From positions 1 through 52,409 of the forward strand of contig JBNJCW010000005.1 of NCBI GenBank assembly GCA_051744345.1: a stretch of DNA of 52,409 nucleotides, in the 5' to 3' direction. Positions 7,932 through 17,037 of the stretch are shown here, one piece after another. Below the pieces are notes generated by a model that saw only the letters and a program-made list of their open reading frames with translations, was not told where the DNA came from and searched no databases. The stretch's first letter is position 1, and every line of letters begins with the position of its first letter. Source of the stretch: Halolacustris sp051744345. GTDB lineage: Bacteria > Actinomycetota > Humimicrobiia > Humimicrobiales > Humimicrobiaceae. A program made the position numbers and the translations under genes.

Positions 7932-10900
7932 CTATTTAGCTTCTGCCTTCTTCTTATAGTTTTCATACTTTGTCTTGGCATCAGCTTCTGCTTCCTTAAA
8001 CAGCTTATCCGCTATCTCGGGGAAGGTCTTGGTAAGCGATGCATACCTTACCTCGCCCATAAGGAAGTCGTTAAATGAAGCAGAAGGCTCTTTGGAATCC
8101 AGCACGAATGGATTTTTCCCTTCTTTTTTGAGCAGCGGGTTGTACCTGTAAAGGTGCCAGTATCCGGCGTCTACTGCCTCCTTCTCCCTGCCCTGGGTAT
8201 GGGACATTCCTGCCCTTATTCCGTGGTTTATGCAGGGTGCATAGGCTATTATAAGCGAAGGCCCCTTGTAGGCTTCAGCTTCACGTATTGCTTTCAGCGT
8301 CTGGTTCTTGTTTGCGCCCATGGCTATCTGGGCTACGTATACATACCCGTATGTGGTTGCCATAAGCCCCAGGTCCTTTTTGTTAACCTTTTTACCTGAA
8401 GCGGCAAATTTGGCCACTGCTCCCAGGGGAGTGGATTTGGAGGACTGCCCTCCTGTGTTTGAGTATACCTCGGTATCAAAGACAAACACATTGATATCTT
8501 CCCCTGAAGCAAGCACGTGATCAAGACCGCCGTAGCCTATGTCATAGGCCCAGCCGTCTCCTCCAAATACCCATATGGATTTCTTTATGAAGTAATCCTT
8601 TAGCTCCAGCAGCTGTTTCCTTATGCTGTCTGCTTCCTTGTCTTTGGTCTTATTGCCTAAAAGCTCTACCATCTGGGGATAAAGCTCCTTGGTTTTCTCT
8701 GCATCATCCTTGTTTTCCAGCCACTGGGTAAGCACATCTTCAAGCTGGCTGTCTATACTTTTCTGTACAAGCTCCCTGGCCAGGTCTTCAATCTTGGCCC
8801 TTATCTGGTTGTTGCCCAGGGCCATCCCGTAGCCGTATTCGGCATTATCCTCAAACAGGGAGTTGGCCCAGGCAGGACCCCTTCCTTCACTGTTGGTGGT
8901 ATAGGTGGTTGATGGTGCCGAGCCTCCCCATATTGAGGAGCAGCCGGTGGCATTGGCTATCATCATCCTATCTCCGTAAAGCTGGGTGATAAGCCTGGCG
9001 TATGCGGTTTCTCCGCAGCCGGCACAGGCGCCCGAAAACTCAAATAACGGCTGACTGAACTGGCAGCCCTTGAGGGTGGTAGGCTCCATAGCATCTTTGG
9101 GGGGAAGGCTTAGTGCGTATTCCCAGTTCTTTATTTCTCCCAGCTGGCTTTCAAGCGGCTTTAGCTCCAGAGCCTTTTCCTTGGCCGGGCAAACCTCAAC
9201 ACAGTTTCCGCAGCCTGTGCAGTCCAGCGGGCTTATCTGTATCTTGAATTTGTAATCCTTTATTTTCTTGCCTTTGCCGTCCAGCGTCTCGAAGCCCTCA
9301 GGTGCATTATTTGCTTCCTCCTCAGTCAAAAGAAACGCCCTGATGACTGCATGGGGGCAAACATATGCGCACTGGTTGCATTGTATGCAGTTTTCCTTAA
9401 TCCAGTGGGGGACCTCAACCGCTATGCCCCTCTTCTCATATGCTGCAGTGCCCGGAGGGAAGGTACCGTCTTCTCTGCCCAAGAATTTGCTTACGGGTAT
9501 ATTGTCGCCTTCCTGCCTGTTCATGGGAATAAGCATCTCTTTTATAAACTCTGGCACATCTTCCGGTGCTTTTACTTTTTCTTTTTTGGCATCCTTCCAG
9601 GAATCAGGAATGTCCACCTTAACCAGGTCCTGGATACCACGGTCTACAGCCCGGTAATTCATTTCTACTATGTTTTTGCCCTTCCGTCCGTATGTATCCT
9701 CAATTGCTTTCTTTAAAAGCTCCACGGCATGGTCTATCTCTATTACCTTGGCTATCTTGAAGAAAGCTGCCTGCATCACCATGTTGATCCTGTTTCCAAG
9801 GCCCATGTCCCTGGCTATATCAGTAGCATTGATTATATAGAAATCAATATTGTGCTCTGCCAGGTATTTTTTCATATCTGCAGGCAGCCTCTCTTCCAGC
9901 TCCTGTTTGTCCCACTGGCAGTTGAGAACAAATTTACCTCCGTCCTTTAATCCCTTGAGCAGGTCATACTGGCCTATGTATGTCTGGTTGTGGCAGGCAA
10001 TATAGTCAGCATTCTCTATAAGGTAGGTAGACTTTATGGGGTTCTTTCCGAACCTTAAGTGGGAGATGGTAAGCCCCCCTGATTTTTTGGAGTCGTACTG
10101 GAAGTAGCCCTGGGCATACATATCTGTATTGTCACCGATTATCTTAATGGCATTTTTATTGGCCCCTACTGTTCCGTCAGAGCCAAAACCCCAGAACTTG
10201 CACATTATGGTGCCTTCAGGCTCGGTTACTATATTATCTTCTATGGGAAGTGATTTATGGGTGACATCATCAATTATACCGATGGTAAAGCCGTCCTTGG
10301 GCTTATCCTGCTTTAGGTTCTCGAATACCGCCTTTATCTGTGAAGGAGTGGTATCCTTGGAGCCAAGGCCGTATCTTCCACCAACTATAACCGGCCTCCT
10401 ATCCATATTATAGAAAAGGGTTTTAACATCTTCATAAAGGGGCTCGCCGAGGGAGCCTGGTTCCTTGGTCCTGTCCAGGGTGGCAATCTTTTCTGCAGAT
10501 TCAGGCAGCGCCTCCATAAAATGCTTTGCTGAAAACGGCCTGTACAGGTGAACCTTTATGACTCCCACACTTTCGCCATTACTGTTTAGGTAATCCACAG
10601 TTTCCTCAATGGTATCAGTAACTGAGCCCATGGCCACAATTACATACCTGGCATCCGGGTCACCGTGGTAATTAAACGGCCTGTAATTCCTCCCGGTTAT
10701 CTTGCTTACCTGCTGCATATAGTCTGCTACGATATCCGGGACTTCCTGGTAGAACCTGTTGGCAGCTTCCCTGGACTGGAAAAATATGTCAGGGTTCTGT
10801 GCTGTTCCCCTGGTAACCGGATGCATGGGATTGAGTGCACGGTTCCTGAAATCTTTTACTGCTTGCAAGTCCACCATTTTTTTAAGGTCTTCATAATCCC

Positions 10901-11453
10901 ATACCTCTATTTTCTGCACTTCGTGGGAAGTCCTGAACCCGTCAAAGAAATGAAGGAAGGGAATTCTTGATTTTATGGCAGCAAGATGGGCAATAGCTCC
11001 CAAGTCCATTACCTCCTGGACCCCTCCTGAGGCCAGCAGGGCAAATCCTGTCTGCCGGGTAGTCATAACATCGGAGTGGTCACCGAATATGGACAGTGCA
11101 TGGGTGGCTACCGCTCTTGCGCTTACATGAAAAACGCCGGGCAAGAGCTCTCCGGATATCTTATACATATTGGGTATCATCAACAGCAGCCCCTGGGAGG
11201 CGGTGAAAGTAGAAGTCAGCGCTCCTGCCTGAAGGGAGCCATGCACAGAACCAGATGCACCTCCTTCTGACTGAAGTTCTACTACACTTACCTCCTGGCC
11301 GAAAATATTTTTCTGGCCGTAAGCAGCCCATTCATCGATATTTTCTGCCATCGACGAGGATGGAGTAATGGGATAAATTGCAGCCACATCGGTGAATGCG
11401 TAGGCTACATGTGAAGCCGCGGTGTTTCCATCCATGGTTTTCATTTTTTTCAT
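7932..11453 (-). CDS. nifJ: Pyruvate:ferredoxin (flavodoxin) oxidoreductase, single-chain
   Basis: A 1173-residue homodimeric enzyme that interconverts pyruvate and acetyl-CoA plus CO2, with low-potential electrons passed to ferredoxin. The N-terminal pyrimidine-binding domain begins YAFTDVAAIYPITPSS. Two 4Fe-4S clusters are held by CIQCNQCAYVCPH near residue 690 and CTGCGNCVEVCP near 745. A CAGCGE motif and the thiamine-diphosphate signature GDGWAYDIGYGG near 965, with NTGGQSS after it, complete the fold. The length matches Desulfovibrio-type PFOR. An AAGGAG lies nine bases upstream of the ATG. It is 26 bases downstream of the dihydroorotate-dehydrogenase-like gene and probably co-transcribed. 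It is a central enzyme of anaerobic carbon metabolism. Confidence 0.97.
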   Translation of the reverse strand: MKKMKTMDGNTAASHVAYAFTDVAAIYPITPSSSMAENIDEWAAYGQKNIFGQEVSVVELQSEGGASGSVHGSLQAGALTSTFTASQGLLLMIPNMYKISGELLPGVFHVSARAVATHALSIFGDHSDVMTTRQTGFALLASGGVQEVMDLGAIAHLAAIKSRIPFLHFFDGFRTSHEVQKIEVWDYEDLKKMVDLQAVKDFRNRALNPMHPVTRGTAQNPDIFFQSREAANRFYQEVPDIVADYMQQVSKITGRNYRPFNYHGDPDARYVIVAMGSVTDTIEETVDYLNSNGESVGVIKVHLYRPFSAKHFMEALPESAEKIATLDRTKEPGSLGEPLYEDVKTLFYNMDRRPVIVGGRYGLGSKDTTPSQIKAVFENLKQDKPKDGFTIGIIDDVTHKSLPIEDNIVTEPEGTIMCKFWGFGSDGTVGANKNAIKIIGDNTDMYAQGYFQYDSKKSGGLTISHLRFGKNPIKSTYLIENADYIACHNQTYIGQYDLLKGLKDGGKFVLNCQWDKQELEERLPADMKKYLAEHNIDFYIINATDIARDMGLGNRINMVMQAAFFKIAKVIEIDHAVELLKKAIEDTYGRKGKNIVEMNYRAVDRGIQDLVKVDIPDSWKDAKKEKVKAPEDVPEFIKEMLIPMNRQEGDNIPVSKFLGREDGTFPPGTAAYEKRGIAVEVPHWIKENCIQCNQCAYVCPHAVIRAFLLTEEEANNAPEGFETLDGKGKKIKDYKFKIQISPLDCTGCGNCVEVCPAKEKALELKPLESQLGEIKNWEYALSLPPKDAMEPTTLKGCQFSQPLFEFSGACAGCGETAYARLITQLYGDRMMIANATGCSSIWGGSAPSTTYTTNSEGRGPAWANSLFEDNAEYGYGMALGNNQIRAKIEDLARELVQKSIDSQLEDVLTQWLENKDDAEKTKELYPQMVELLGNKTKDKEADSIRKQLLELKDYFIKKSIWVFGGDGWAYDIGYGGLDHVLASGEDINVFVFDTEVYSNTGGQSSKSTPLGAVAKFAASGKKVNKKDLGLMATTYGYVYVAQIAMGANKNQTLKAIREAEAYKGPSLIIAYAPCINHGIRAGMSHTQGREKEAVDAGYWHLYRYNPLLKKEGKNPFVLDSKEPSASFNDFLMGEVRYASLTKTFPEIADKLFKEAEADAKTKYENYKKKAEAK

Positions 11454-11479
11454 AGTTTCTCTACTCCTTTTAGATATAA

Positions 11480-12490
11480 TTATCTTGTGTAATCTCTCAT
11501 AATTGGTTCCTTGTTTAAAAGTATATCAACATACTGTGCTCTCTGATAAATGAAGGGGCTTGATATGCTGTCCCTGGACAGCTTGCCCCTGAAATCATCC
11601 AATGTTTTGTAGCTTTTTGTCTCCATCCATTCATTTAGCTCATTCAGCATATTCTCTATATGGCTTATCTTGTTTCTGTACAGCGTGCTCACGCACTGTA
11701 CAGCCCTGGCTCCCGCCAGTATCATTTTAGCTACATCTTTACCATTGAAGATTCCGGTACTGCTGCAGATATCAGCATTAATCTGTTTATACAGAAGCCC
11801 GGCAAACCTTAAGGGCAGCCGGTAATCGCCAGTACTGCTTAAGAAAAAGGGGCTTGTGTGCTCCTGGCTGCCAACATCTATGTCCGGCTGGAACAGGCGG
11901 TTAAAAATTACAAAAGCGTCTGCGCCCAGCCCGTCCATGGTCTTGATGACATTTACGGGGTTGGTGTAAAAGAAACTGAGCTTTACACTTACCGGAACAG
12001 ATAAATTCTCCTTAACCTTTTTTATAATCTCATAATGCCCGTTCTTTATGGAGGTGCCCTCTTTCTGGATATCATAGGGTACCGAATAGAGGTTAAGCTC
12101 TATTGCGTCCACTCCTGTCTGCTCAATCTTCTTGGCGTATTCGACCCAGACGTCCGGGTTTATGCAGTTTAAGCTGCCGATCAATGGTATGGATATGGCC
12201 TCCCTTATTTTCTTCAGCTGGTAAAGATGCTCTTTCGGGCCGGCATGGTGGATATTGGGAAAAACATCTATCATCTCTGCATGCCTCTCATCGTATTCTT
12301 CTGCTTCATCTTTTAACTGCAGCTCTTCAAGCTCTATCTGCTCTTCAAAAAGGGAACGGTAAACAACAGCCCCTGCTCCTGCTTCTTCCATCCTTTTTAT
12401 GTTATCCACATTTTTCATCAGGTTATTTGCGCCTACTATGATAGGATTTTTAAGCTGTATGCCCATATAGCTTGTATTTAATTCTGCCAT
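11480..12490 (-). CDS. Dihydroorotate dehydrogenase-like flavoprotein
   Basis: A 336-residue FMN TIM-barrel protein of the dihydroorotate/dihydropyrimidine dehydrogenase superfamily. Visible elements are YMGIQLKNPIIVGAN at the N-terminus, IPLIGSLNC, the substrate-loop region IELNLYSVPYD, and SVKLSFFYTNP. An STGIFNGKDVAKMILAGARAVQCVS phosphate-binding end is near residue 250. Genes of this type often sit beside nifJ in anaerobes and differ from true PyrD, so pyrimidine synthesis is not assumed. An AGGAGG lies just upstream of the ATG at 12490. Its real substrate is unknown; a redox role linked to PFOR is a context-based guess. Confidence 0.85.
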   Translation of the reverse strand: MAELNTSYMGIQLKNPIIVGANNLMKNVDNIKRMEEAGAGAVVYRSLFEEQIELEELQLKDEAEEYDERHAEMIDVFPNIHHAGPKEHLYQLKKIREAISIPLIGSLNCINPDVWVEYAKKIEQTGVDAIELNLYSVPYDIQKEGTSIKNGHYEIIKKVKENLSVPVSVKLSFFYTNPVNVIKTMDGLGADAFVIFNRLFQPDIDVGSQEHTSPFFLSSTGDYRLPLRFAGLLYKQINADICSSTGIFNGKDVAKMILAGARAVQCVSTLYRNKISHIENMLNELNEWMETKSYKTLDDFRGKLSRDSISSPFIYQRAQYVDILLNKEPIMRDYTR

Positions 12491-12596
12491 GGAAACCTCC
12501 TGGTTTTAAAAGCAATTAAACCTTATTTTAGCACTATTGACCCTCGGATAGCAGTAGATTTTTATTAGCTCCCGGTTAAGGGCAAATCATCCTATA

Positions 12597-12965
12597 TTAC
12601 CATATTTTTCTCTTTACGATAAGGTCAAATCCGGAGGATATAACCGGTATTGATATAAAAGGAAGGCCCTGGCTTAAAAAATATTGCCTAAAACTTTCCT
12701 GCCCGGCAGCAAAAAGCCAGTCCAGCAGAAGGCATACCCCAAGCCACAACAGGCCTGCCAGAAGCCCTTCTCCGGCAAAACCGCTGAAGATTTTACGGAA
12801 GTATAAAACCAGGAAGAATACGGTTGATACCACCAGGGAAAGAAATATCAAGCTTTTAAAAACAAAAGGATCAGACTGGCTCAAGGGTTCCAAAAGCAGG
12901 GATAATGCAAAAGGGACAATCCAGACTAAAAGGCCGAAAAATAATATGATAGAAAATTTTTTCAT
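12597..12965 (-). CDS. Small multi-spanning membrane protein, unrecognised
   Basis: A 122-residue, strongly hydrophobic protein with about three to four predicted membrane segments (roughly 3-20, 35-57, 63-85 and possibly 95-112) and a basic C-terminus (VKRKIW). I recognise no family. It lies about 100 bases upstream of the DHOD-like gene on the same strand and may be co-transcribed with it. The ORF is supported by the membrane-like composition and by codon use similar to the neighbours. Confidence 0.6.
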   Translation of the reverse strand: MKKFSIILFFGLLVWIVPFALSLLLEPLSQSDPFVFKSLIFLSLVVSTVFFLVLYFRKIFSGFAGEGLLAGLLWLGVCLLLDWLFAAGQESFRQYFLSQGLPFISIPVISSGFDLIVKRKIW

Positions 12966-13123
12966 TAATAATTTTTTTGTATTATTTTAATATATTAAAT
13001 AACATCGGGCTATTAAAATCAACACTTTGGGCTAAATGAATGCGCCCATACTGCTCTCTGCCGTATTTTTTAGCATTAATTTGACAAAATAATAGCTTAT
13101 GGACTGTTTATGGGCTAAACTAA

Positions 13124-13151
13124 TTGACAACAGTTTCAGTGTTTTTATATA
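13124..13151 (+). promoter_or_regulatory. Sigma70-like promoter for the SEC-C protein gene
   Basis: A consensus -35 TTGACA (13124-13129) is followed after 16 bases by TATATA (13146-13151), 45 bases upstream of the ATG at 13197. A second TTGACA at 13081-13086 has no good -10 at the right distance. Confidence 0.55.
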
Positions 13152-13196
13152 TTTAGAACAGGGTAACATTTATTTACTGCCTGCATAGGACCTGCT

Positions 13197-14390
13197 ATGG
13201 GTAAGTATTCGAGAAAATGGAATATAGACTTCCAGAAGGCGTTAAAAGAGGCTTGGGGGTCATTTGCCATACAGGGTCAGATGGCAGCTGCCCTTCCGGA
13301 AATTCTTCCCAAACTCATCCAGACAGACCTGCATTCCCTGGCTGCCAACTTCGGAATAGATCAGCCTTCAGAATTAAAGGAGGAGGAAATAATTGCCAGG
13401 CTGCTCAAACTTATGGCAGAGGAGGAAAAGATAGCTGAAATACTTACTATAGCAAGAGATTATGAGTTTGGCCTTTTTCTAAAGCTTCTGGATATGGACT
13501 GGATGGAGATAGATGATATGCCTTATGAAAGCTATGCATACCTTATGGAGTATGGGGTAATATTTTCTTTCTACTACCGGCAAAAGCGCTACCTCCTGGT
13601 GTGCGAGGAGATTAAGGGTATATACGGAAATATCAATAAGCCCTGGTTCAGGAGCCGGAGGAAAAGGTATCAGCTGGTCTATAAATACATAAAGGGATTG
13701 TGCATCCTTTATGGCGCATTTGAGCCCAAGCAGTTTATAAACATATTTAACCGATTTAACCGCCAACGTATAAGCCTGACTGAGTTCAGAAAGATTTGCA
13801 GCCGTCTTTATTCCAGGCCCCAGGATTTTCTTATGCATGGCGAATACGCCCTGGAAAAATATTTCATGCATACAGGTTATCAGGAGCTGGAGGACTTTGT
13901 AGAGATGGTAGAGGAAAAGCCCTATTATTATATGCCTGGAAAAGAAGAAGAGATTCTAAACAGAGCAGATTCCCTGTATTTTGAAATGACTCCCCAGCTT
14001 ACCGCTCTAAGGGATTATATTTTAAAGAAAATGGTAAGGGATGAAAAAATTGCAGATTCCCTTATAGGGGATATCGATTTTCTTAGTTATGCGGAGATGC
14101 CTTTCTGCAGGCTTATATACGAGTTTAAAAGGCATGGTATACTGTTTGAAAGCACCAAACAGCTAAAAATTATCATGTCACTTTTGGCAGATGTTTATAA
14201 TAATACAAGGACCTGGAGCAAAAGGGGTTATACGGCAACAGAAATGAATGAAACCCTTAAAAAAGGGGTTTCCCTGGCTACCCCTATCCCCATTGAAAAA
14301 CTGGAAGATGGGATTTTTAAAAAGGTGGGGAGGAACCAGCCCTGCCCCTGCGGCAGCGGCAAAAAATACAAAAAGTGCTGCGGCAGGTAG
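13197..14390 (+). CDS. SEC-C motif protein with uncharacterised alpha-helical N-terminal region
   Basis: A 397-residue protein whose last 22 residues form a SEC-C zinc-binding motif (CPCGSGKKYKKCC), as at the end of SecA. The remaining 370 residues are rich in charged and aromatic residues (many Tyr/Lys/Glu), predicted helical, and unrecognised. SEC-C tails are found on many bacterial proteins and can bind SecB, ribosomes or other partners; they do not define the function. It has its own promoter and stands alone, convergent with the DUF5674 pair only three bases away. No catalytic motif was seen. Confidence 0.8.
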   Translation: MGKYSRKWNIDFQKALKEAWGSFAIQGQMAAALPEILPKLIQTDLHSLAANFGIDQPSELKEEEIIARLLKLMAEEEKIAEILTIARDYEFGLFLKLLDMDWMEIDDMPYESYAYLMEYGVIFSFYYRQKRYLLVCEEIKGIYGNINKPWFRSRRKRYQLVYKYIKGLCILYGAFEPKQFINIFNRFNRQRISLTEFRKICSRLYSRPQDFLMHGEYALEKYFMHTGYQELEDFVEMVEEKPYYYMPGKEEEILNRADSLYFEMTPQLTALRDYILKKMVRDEKIADSLIGDIDFLSYAEMPFCRLIYEFKRHGILFESTKQLKIIMSLLADVYNNTRTWSKRGYTATEMNETLKKGVSLATPIPIEKLEDGIFKKVGRNQPCPCGSGKKYKKCCGR

Positions 14391-14393
14391 ATA

Positions 14394-14726
14394 TTATGAA
14401 GCTTTAAGCCTTGCAGCATAATTGAAAGGATGAAAGTAGTTGTGCCAGGACTTCTGGGTGGAGCCGTAGTCATTATCATAAACAAAATAGTCCACCAGGG
14501 CTTCTCTTAGCCTGAGAAGCTCCCTTAGCCTGTGTTTTTGCTCTATTGCCTCTATCGTAAAATCCAATAACTCTAGAGCCCTTTCCAGGGCCAGAAGTGA
14601 ATACTTTTTATTACCTTTGGCCCGCCAGCTTAAAGCCCTTTCAACCTCACTGCCGGTATTGGCCATCTGTTCAAATAAGGTTAATTGATGCCACCTGTCT
14701 TTTAAATTTTTATGATAGACTTCCAC
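14394..14726 (-). CDS. Conserved helical protein partnered with DUF5674
   Basis: A 110-residue, mostly helical protein with conserved-looking elements GSEVERA, KGNKKYSLLALERALELLDFTI and a C-terminal YNDYGST-like segment. I remember similar short proteins beside DUF5674 genes in uncultured bacteria, but I know no assigned function. Its ATG at 14726 lies 17 bases inside the upstream DUF5674 gene, so the two are translationally coupled. A toxin-antitoxin-like or nucleic-acid-related pair is possible but unproven. Confidence 0.65.
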   Translation of the reverse strand: MEVYHKNLKDRWHQLTLFEQMANTGSEVERALSWRAKGNKKYSLLALERALELLDFTIEAIEQKHRLRELLRLREALVDYFVYDNDYGSTQKSWHNYFHPFNYAARLKAS

Positions 14727-15060
14727 CTATTAATTTATTTGTTATGCTGATAATTTTCTGGCGTATGTCTGGATTATCTACGCTTCTTGTTCTATTGCCC
14801 TGCCGGGGTTTCAAGTTTATCATAGAGTCGAATTCAATCCTTTCTGTTTCCGGAAGCTCCGGGTAGATATTGATCCCCCACAGGTTTGCCTGTTTGGAGC
14901 CGTTTTCAAGTAGCAGCGCTTCCTCATCTGATTGTAGTTCTCCGTCAACAACCATTATTTCTTTTTCTGTATCCACTACCGCCTTAACCATGTTTCCAAA
15001 CATGCTTTGGGCCATATCATTTAGTTTATTAATGTCAATCTGGCTTTTAACTATTTCCAT
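14710..15060 (-). CDS. DUF5674 family protein
   Basis: A 116-residue protein matching my memory of DUF5674: a helical N-terminus (DINKLNDMAQSMFGNMVKAVVD), the acidic segment DGELQSDEEALLLENGS, then LWGINIYPELP and a C-terminal FDSMINLKPRQGNRTRSV. The conserved motifs are intact, so the gene is likely functional. Function is unknown. It is the first gene of a two-gene operon with the overlapping 110-residue protein, and lies next to the remains of an MNT/HEPN toxin-antitoxin locus. Confidence 0.75.
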   Translation of the reverse strand: MEIVKSQIDINKLNDMAQSMFGNMVKAVVDTEKEIMVVDGELQSDEEALLLENGSKQANLWGINIYPELPETERIEFDSMINLKPRQGNRTRSVDNPDIRQKIISITNKLIGGSLS

Positions 15061-15180
15061 ATGCTGGTTATTTTAGCATTTTAATAATAATTTGGAAAAA
15101 AGTATTGATTTTGTCTATTTTGTTTATGCTATTATTTTTCCAGTGTAGTTTAGAGAACTTGTAGCTTTTGGAGCTTGCCA

Positions 15181-15503
15181 ATGGGAATAATTGAGAATGC
15201 TTACAAGAGAAAAATTAAGGTGCGCAATAAAAGAATCAAAGATACGTTCAGGGAAGCTGAACATATTTCAAGTATTTTAACTACAAAATTAGCTAAAGAA
15301 GTAATACTTTTTGGCAGCCTGTTTGGATGATAACAATTTGGTGAGGCATCAGATACAGACCTGGCGGCCAAAGTTCTGGGAAATAATTACCTTAAAACTT
15401 ATTGCCTGATGATGAGTGATTTGATCTTGGCATAAAACCATACGAGGTCATGCCTCCTGAATTTAGGCAAGCGGTTGACAGGGATGGTGTTAAAATAGGT
15501 TGA
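15181..15503 (+). pseudogene. Decayed MNT-type nucleotidyltransferase antitoxin
   Basis: The reading frame from the ATG at 15181 encodes a normal minimal nucleotidyltransferase N-terminus ending LFGSLFG. It is cut by TGA and TAA at 15328-15333. In the same frame the sequence goes on with GEASDTDLA, the catalytic S-D-x-D-L-A of the family. After one frameshift, PYEVMPPEFRQAVDRDG supplies the usual C-terminus, ending at 15503. The parts together span a full MntA-like antitoxin. Such proteins adenylylate and silence HEPN toxins. The two stops and the frameshift make this a pseudogene. Confidence 0.8.
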
Positions 15504-15522
15504 TGGGAAAAACCTGAAAAAA

Positions 15523-15929
15523 AATCAGTTTTGCAAAAGAGGAGTTGAAAAAAATAGAGAAACTGGTTGAGAAGTTAGCTGAATGCAAAGGGGCAACCCA
15601 TATTCTAAGAAGGACCAGAGGCTCCATACTGCAGGATTTTTATAATGCCTGTGAACGGATCTTTGAAACTGCTGCCCTGGAGATAGATGGGGGGACTTTG
15701 CAGATGGCTGCTTAACCGTATGACAGTAGGAATTGAGGGTGTAAGGCCGCCGGTAATCTCTAAAAAAAATTGCCGCTGAACTTGACAGATATCTTACATT
15801 CAGGCATCTTTTTAAGAAATATTTGCGGATTTTAAATTTGAAAAGTGATTAAACATACCGGTAGAAAAACTACCTGCTGCAGTAGATTTATTTTCTGAAG
15901 AGATCAATAGATTTTTAAAAAGAACCTAA
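15523..15929 (+). pseudogene. Decayed HEPN/HepT-like ribonuclease toxin
   Basis: Starting near 15523, one frame encodes a helical N-terminus and DFYNACERIFETAALEIDGG, typical of HEPN toxins encoded after MNT genes. It stops at 15713-15715. Further frames give GVRPPVISK, then IAAELDRYLTFRHLFKKYL, and then IPVEKLPAAVDLFSEEINRFL, ending at 15929. At least two frameshifts and two premature stops separate these parts. The usual R-x4-H RNase motif appears as RHLFKK, with the expected His replaced. With the upstream MNT remnant it is the fossil of a type VII toxin-antitoxin locus. Confidence 0.75.
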
Positions 15930-15930
15930 T

Positions 15931-16443
15931 TCAGGGGAGCTCTATCTGCCCGGGATCAGCATCTGACCTGGATACCGCCCAGTCATCAGGGGTTGCAGTA
16001 AACTGTTTGGCTATTTTTTTGATGGGCATCTTAAGATACCTGCCTTCTCCGGTGGCAGCAATTTCTCCGCCGGGAAGGATAATCTCTCCGCTTCCTTCAA
16101 AAAACCGCTTATTTTCCCCAGTGAGCCTGGTAAAAGCTTTTAACTCCTTACCCAGCGGTATTGGTTTTTTAAACTTTATGTTAAATTCCAGGGTCACTCC
16201 CCACAGCTGCTCATCCCTTCCCATGTTAATATTCCTGCCGATGGCCTCATCAAGCACTGCGGCAGCTATACCGCCATGGAGCCTTTCGGGATAACCCTGG
16301 TGCTGCTGCCCTGGTTTGAAGATGGTTATAAGTTCTCCCTTGTCTGTCTCATAAAAGGAGGCCTTAAGCCCGAAGCGGTTTTTAAGGCCGCATACAAAAC
16401 ACATCTTTGAGTTTTCCTGTTTGGCTGTTACCTTATAGATCAC
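15931..16443 (-). CDS. PaaI/hotdog-fold acyl-CoA thioesterase family protein
   Basis: A 170-residue hotdog-fold protein. The N-terminal CFVCG (with FGLKASFYE) and the LHGGIAAAVLDEAIGR helix are hallmarks of the PaaI-like 4HBT thioesterases. The catalytic acidic residue is expected in the LDEA helix. The fold continues with TLEFNIKFKKPIPLGKELKAFTRL. Members hydrolyse short or aromatic acyl-CoA esters; the substrate here is unknown. It is a single gene on the minus strand, ending just after the HEPN fossil on the opposite strand. Confidence 0.8.
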   Translation of the reverse strand: MIYKVTAKQENSKMCFVCGLKNRFGLKASFYETDKGELITIFKPGQQHQGYPERLHGGIAAAVLDEAIGRNINMGRDEQLWGVTLEFNIKFKKPIPLGKELKAFTRLTGENKRFFEGSGEIILPGGEIAATGEGRYLKMPIKKIAKQFTATPDDWAVSRSDADPGQIELP

Positions 16444-17037
16444 CTTTCCTCCTTTTGTTTTTTATAAGGTTTTAACATCATATACAAAAATAAAATTATT
16501 GCCATCCATTTAGTTCCGCTAACATTATTGTATCATTATTTTAGATGTTGTATTAAAAAGGAAAGCATGTTGTTTTTTTAGCGCTAAACTCTGGTCTCTA
16601 ATAGCAGAAAAAAAATCAAAGGCTACCATTTCTGCAGATACTCTAAATAACCTACACTGCATACTTGCGAGGAGGGGCTTGGGTTAAATGTGGCAAAAGA
16701 AGCAAAAGGTAAGATTCTTGAAAAATTTAAATTAATTACTTCAACCAGGAAAGTCTTGAAGCTATCCAGTATAGCCGAACACAGGGATTTAAGAGGATTC
16801 CATACAGTATATTTCTGTTATGGGTGCCAATTGTAATTATATTATTGCCGGAATAAACAGGTTATTTTACATATACCGGTATTAATATAATCAGGCCCGG
16901 AGAGTTTATTTTAATGCTGGGAATAACCGTTTGAGGTTTTAAAAATTAAGGTTCAAATTTACTACTAAATTAATAAAGTATCTAAAAAATTTTTATGGTA
17001 TTATATATTAAAGCTAACAAATATAACGGGGTAAAAA
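16444..17037. other. Intergenic region without a supported gene
   Basis: About 600 AT-rich bases lie between divergent genes. One open stretch of about 55 codons, ending at 16836 and including GLGLNVAKEAKGKILEKFK, has coding-like composition. It has no recognisable domain, no convincing start and no neighbour that explains it. It may be a gene remnant. The rest should hold the promoters of the thioesterase (minus) and thymidylate synthase-like (plus) genes. I see no clear RNA structure. Confidence 0.4.
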
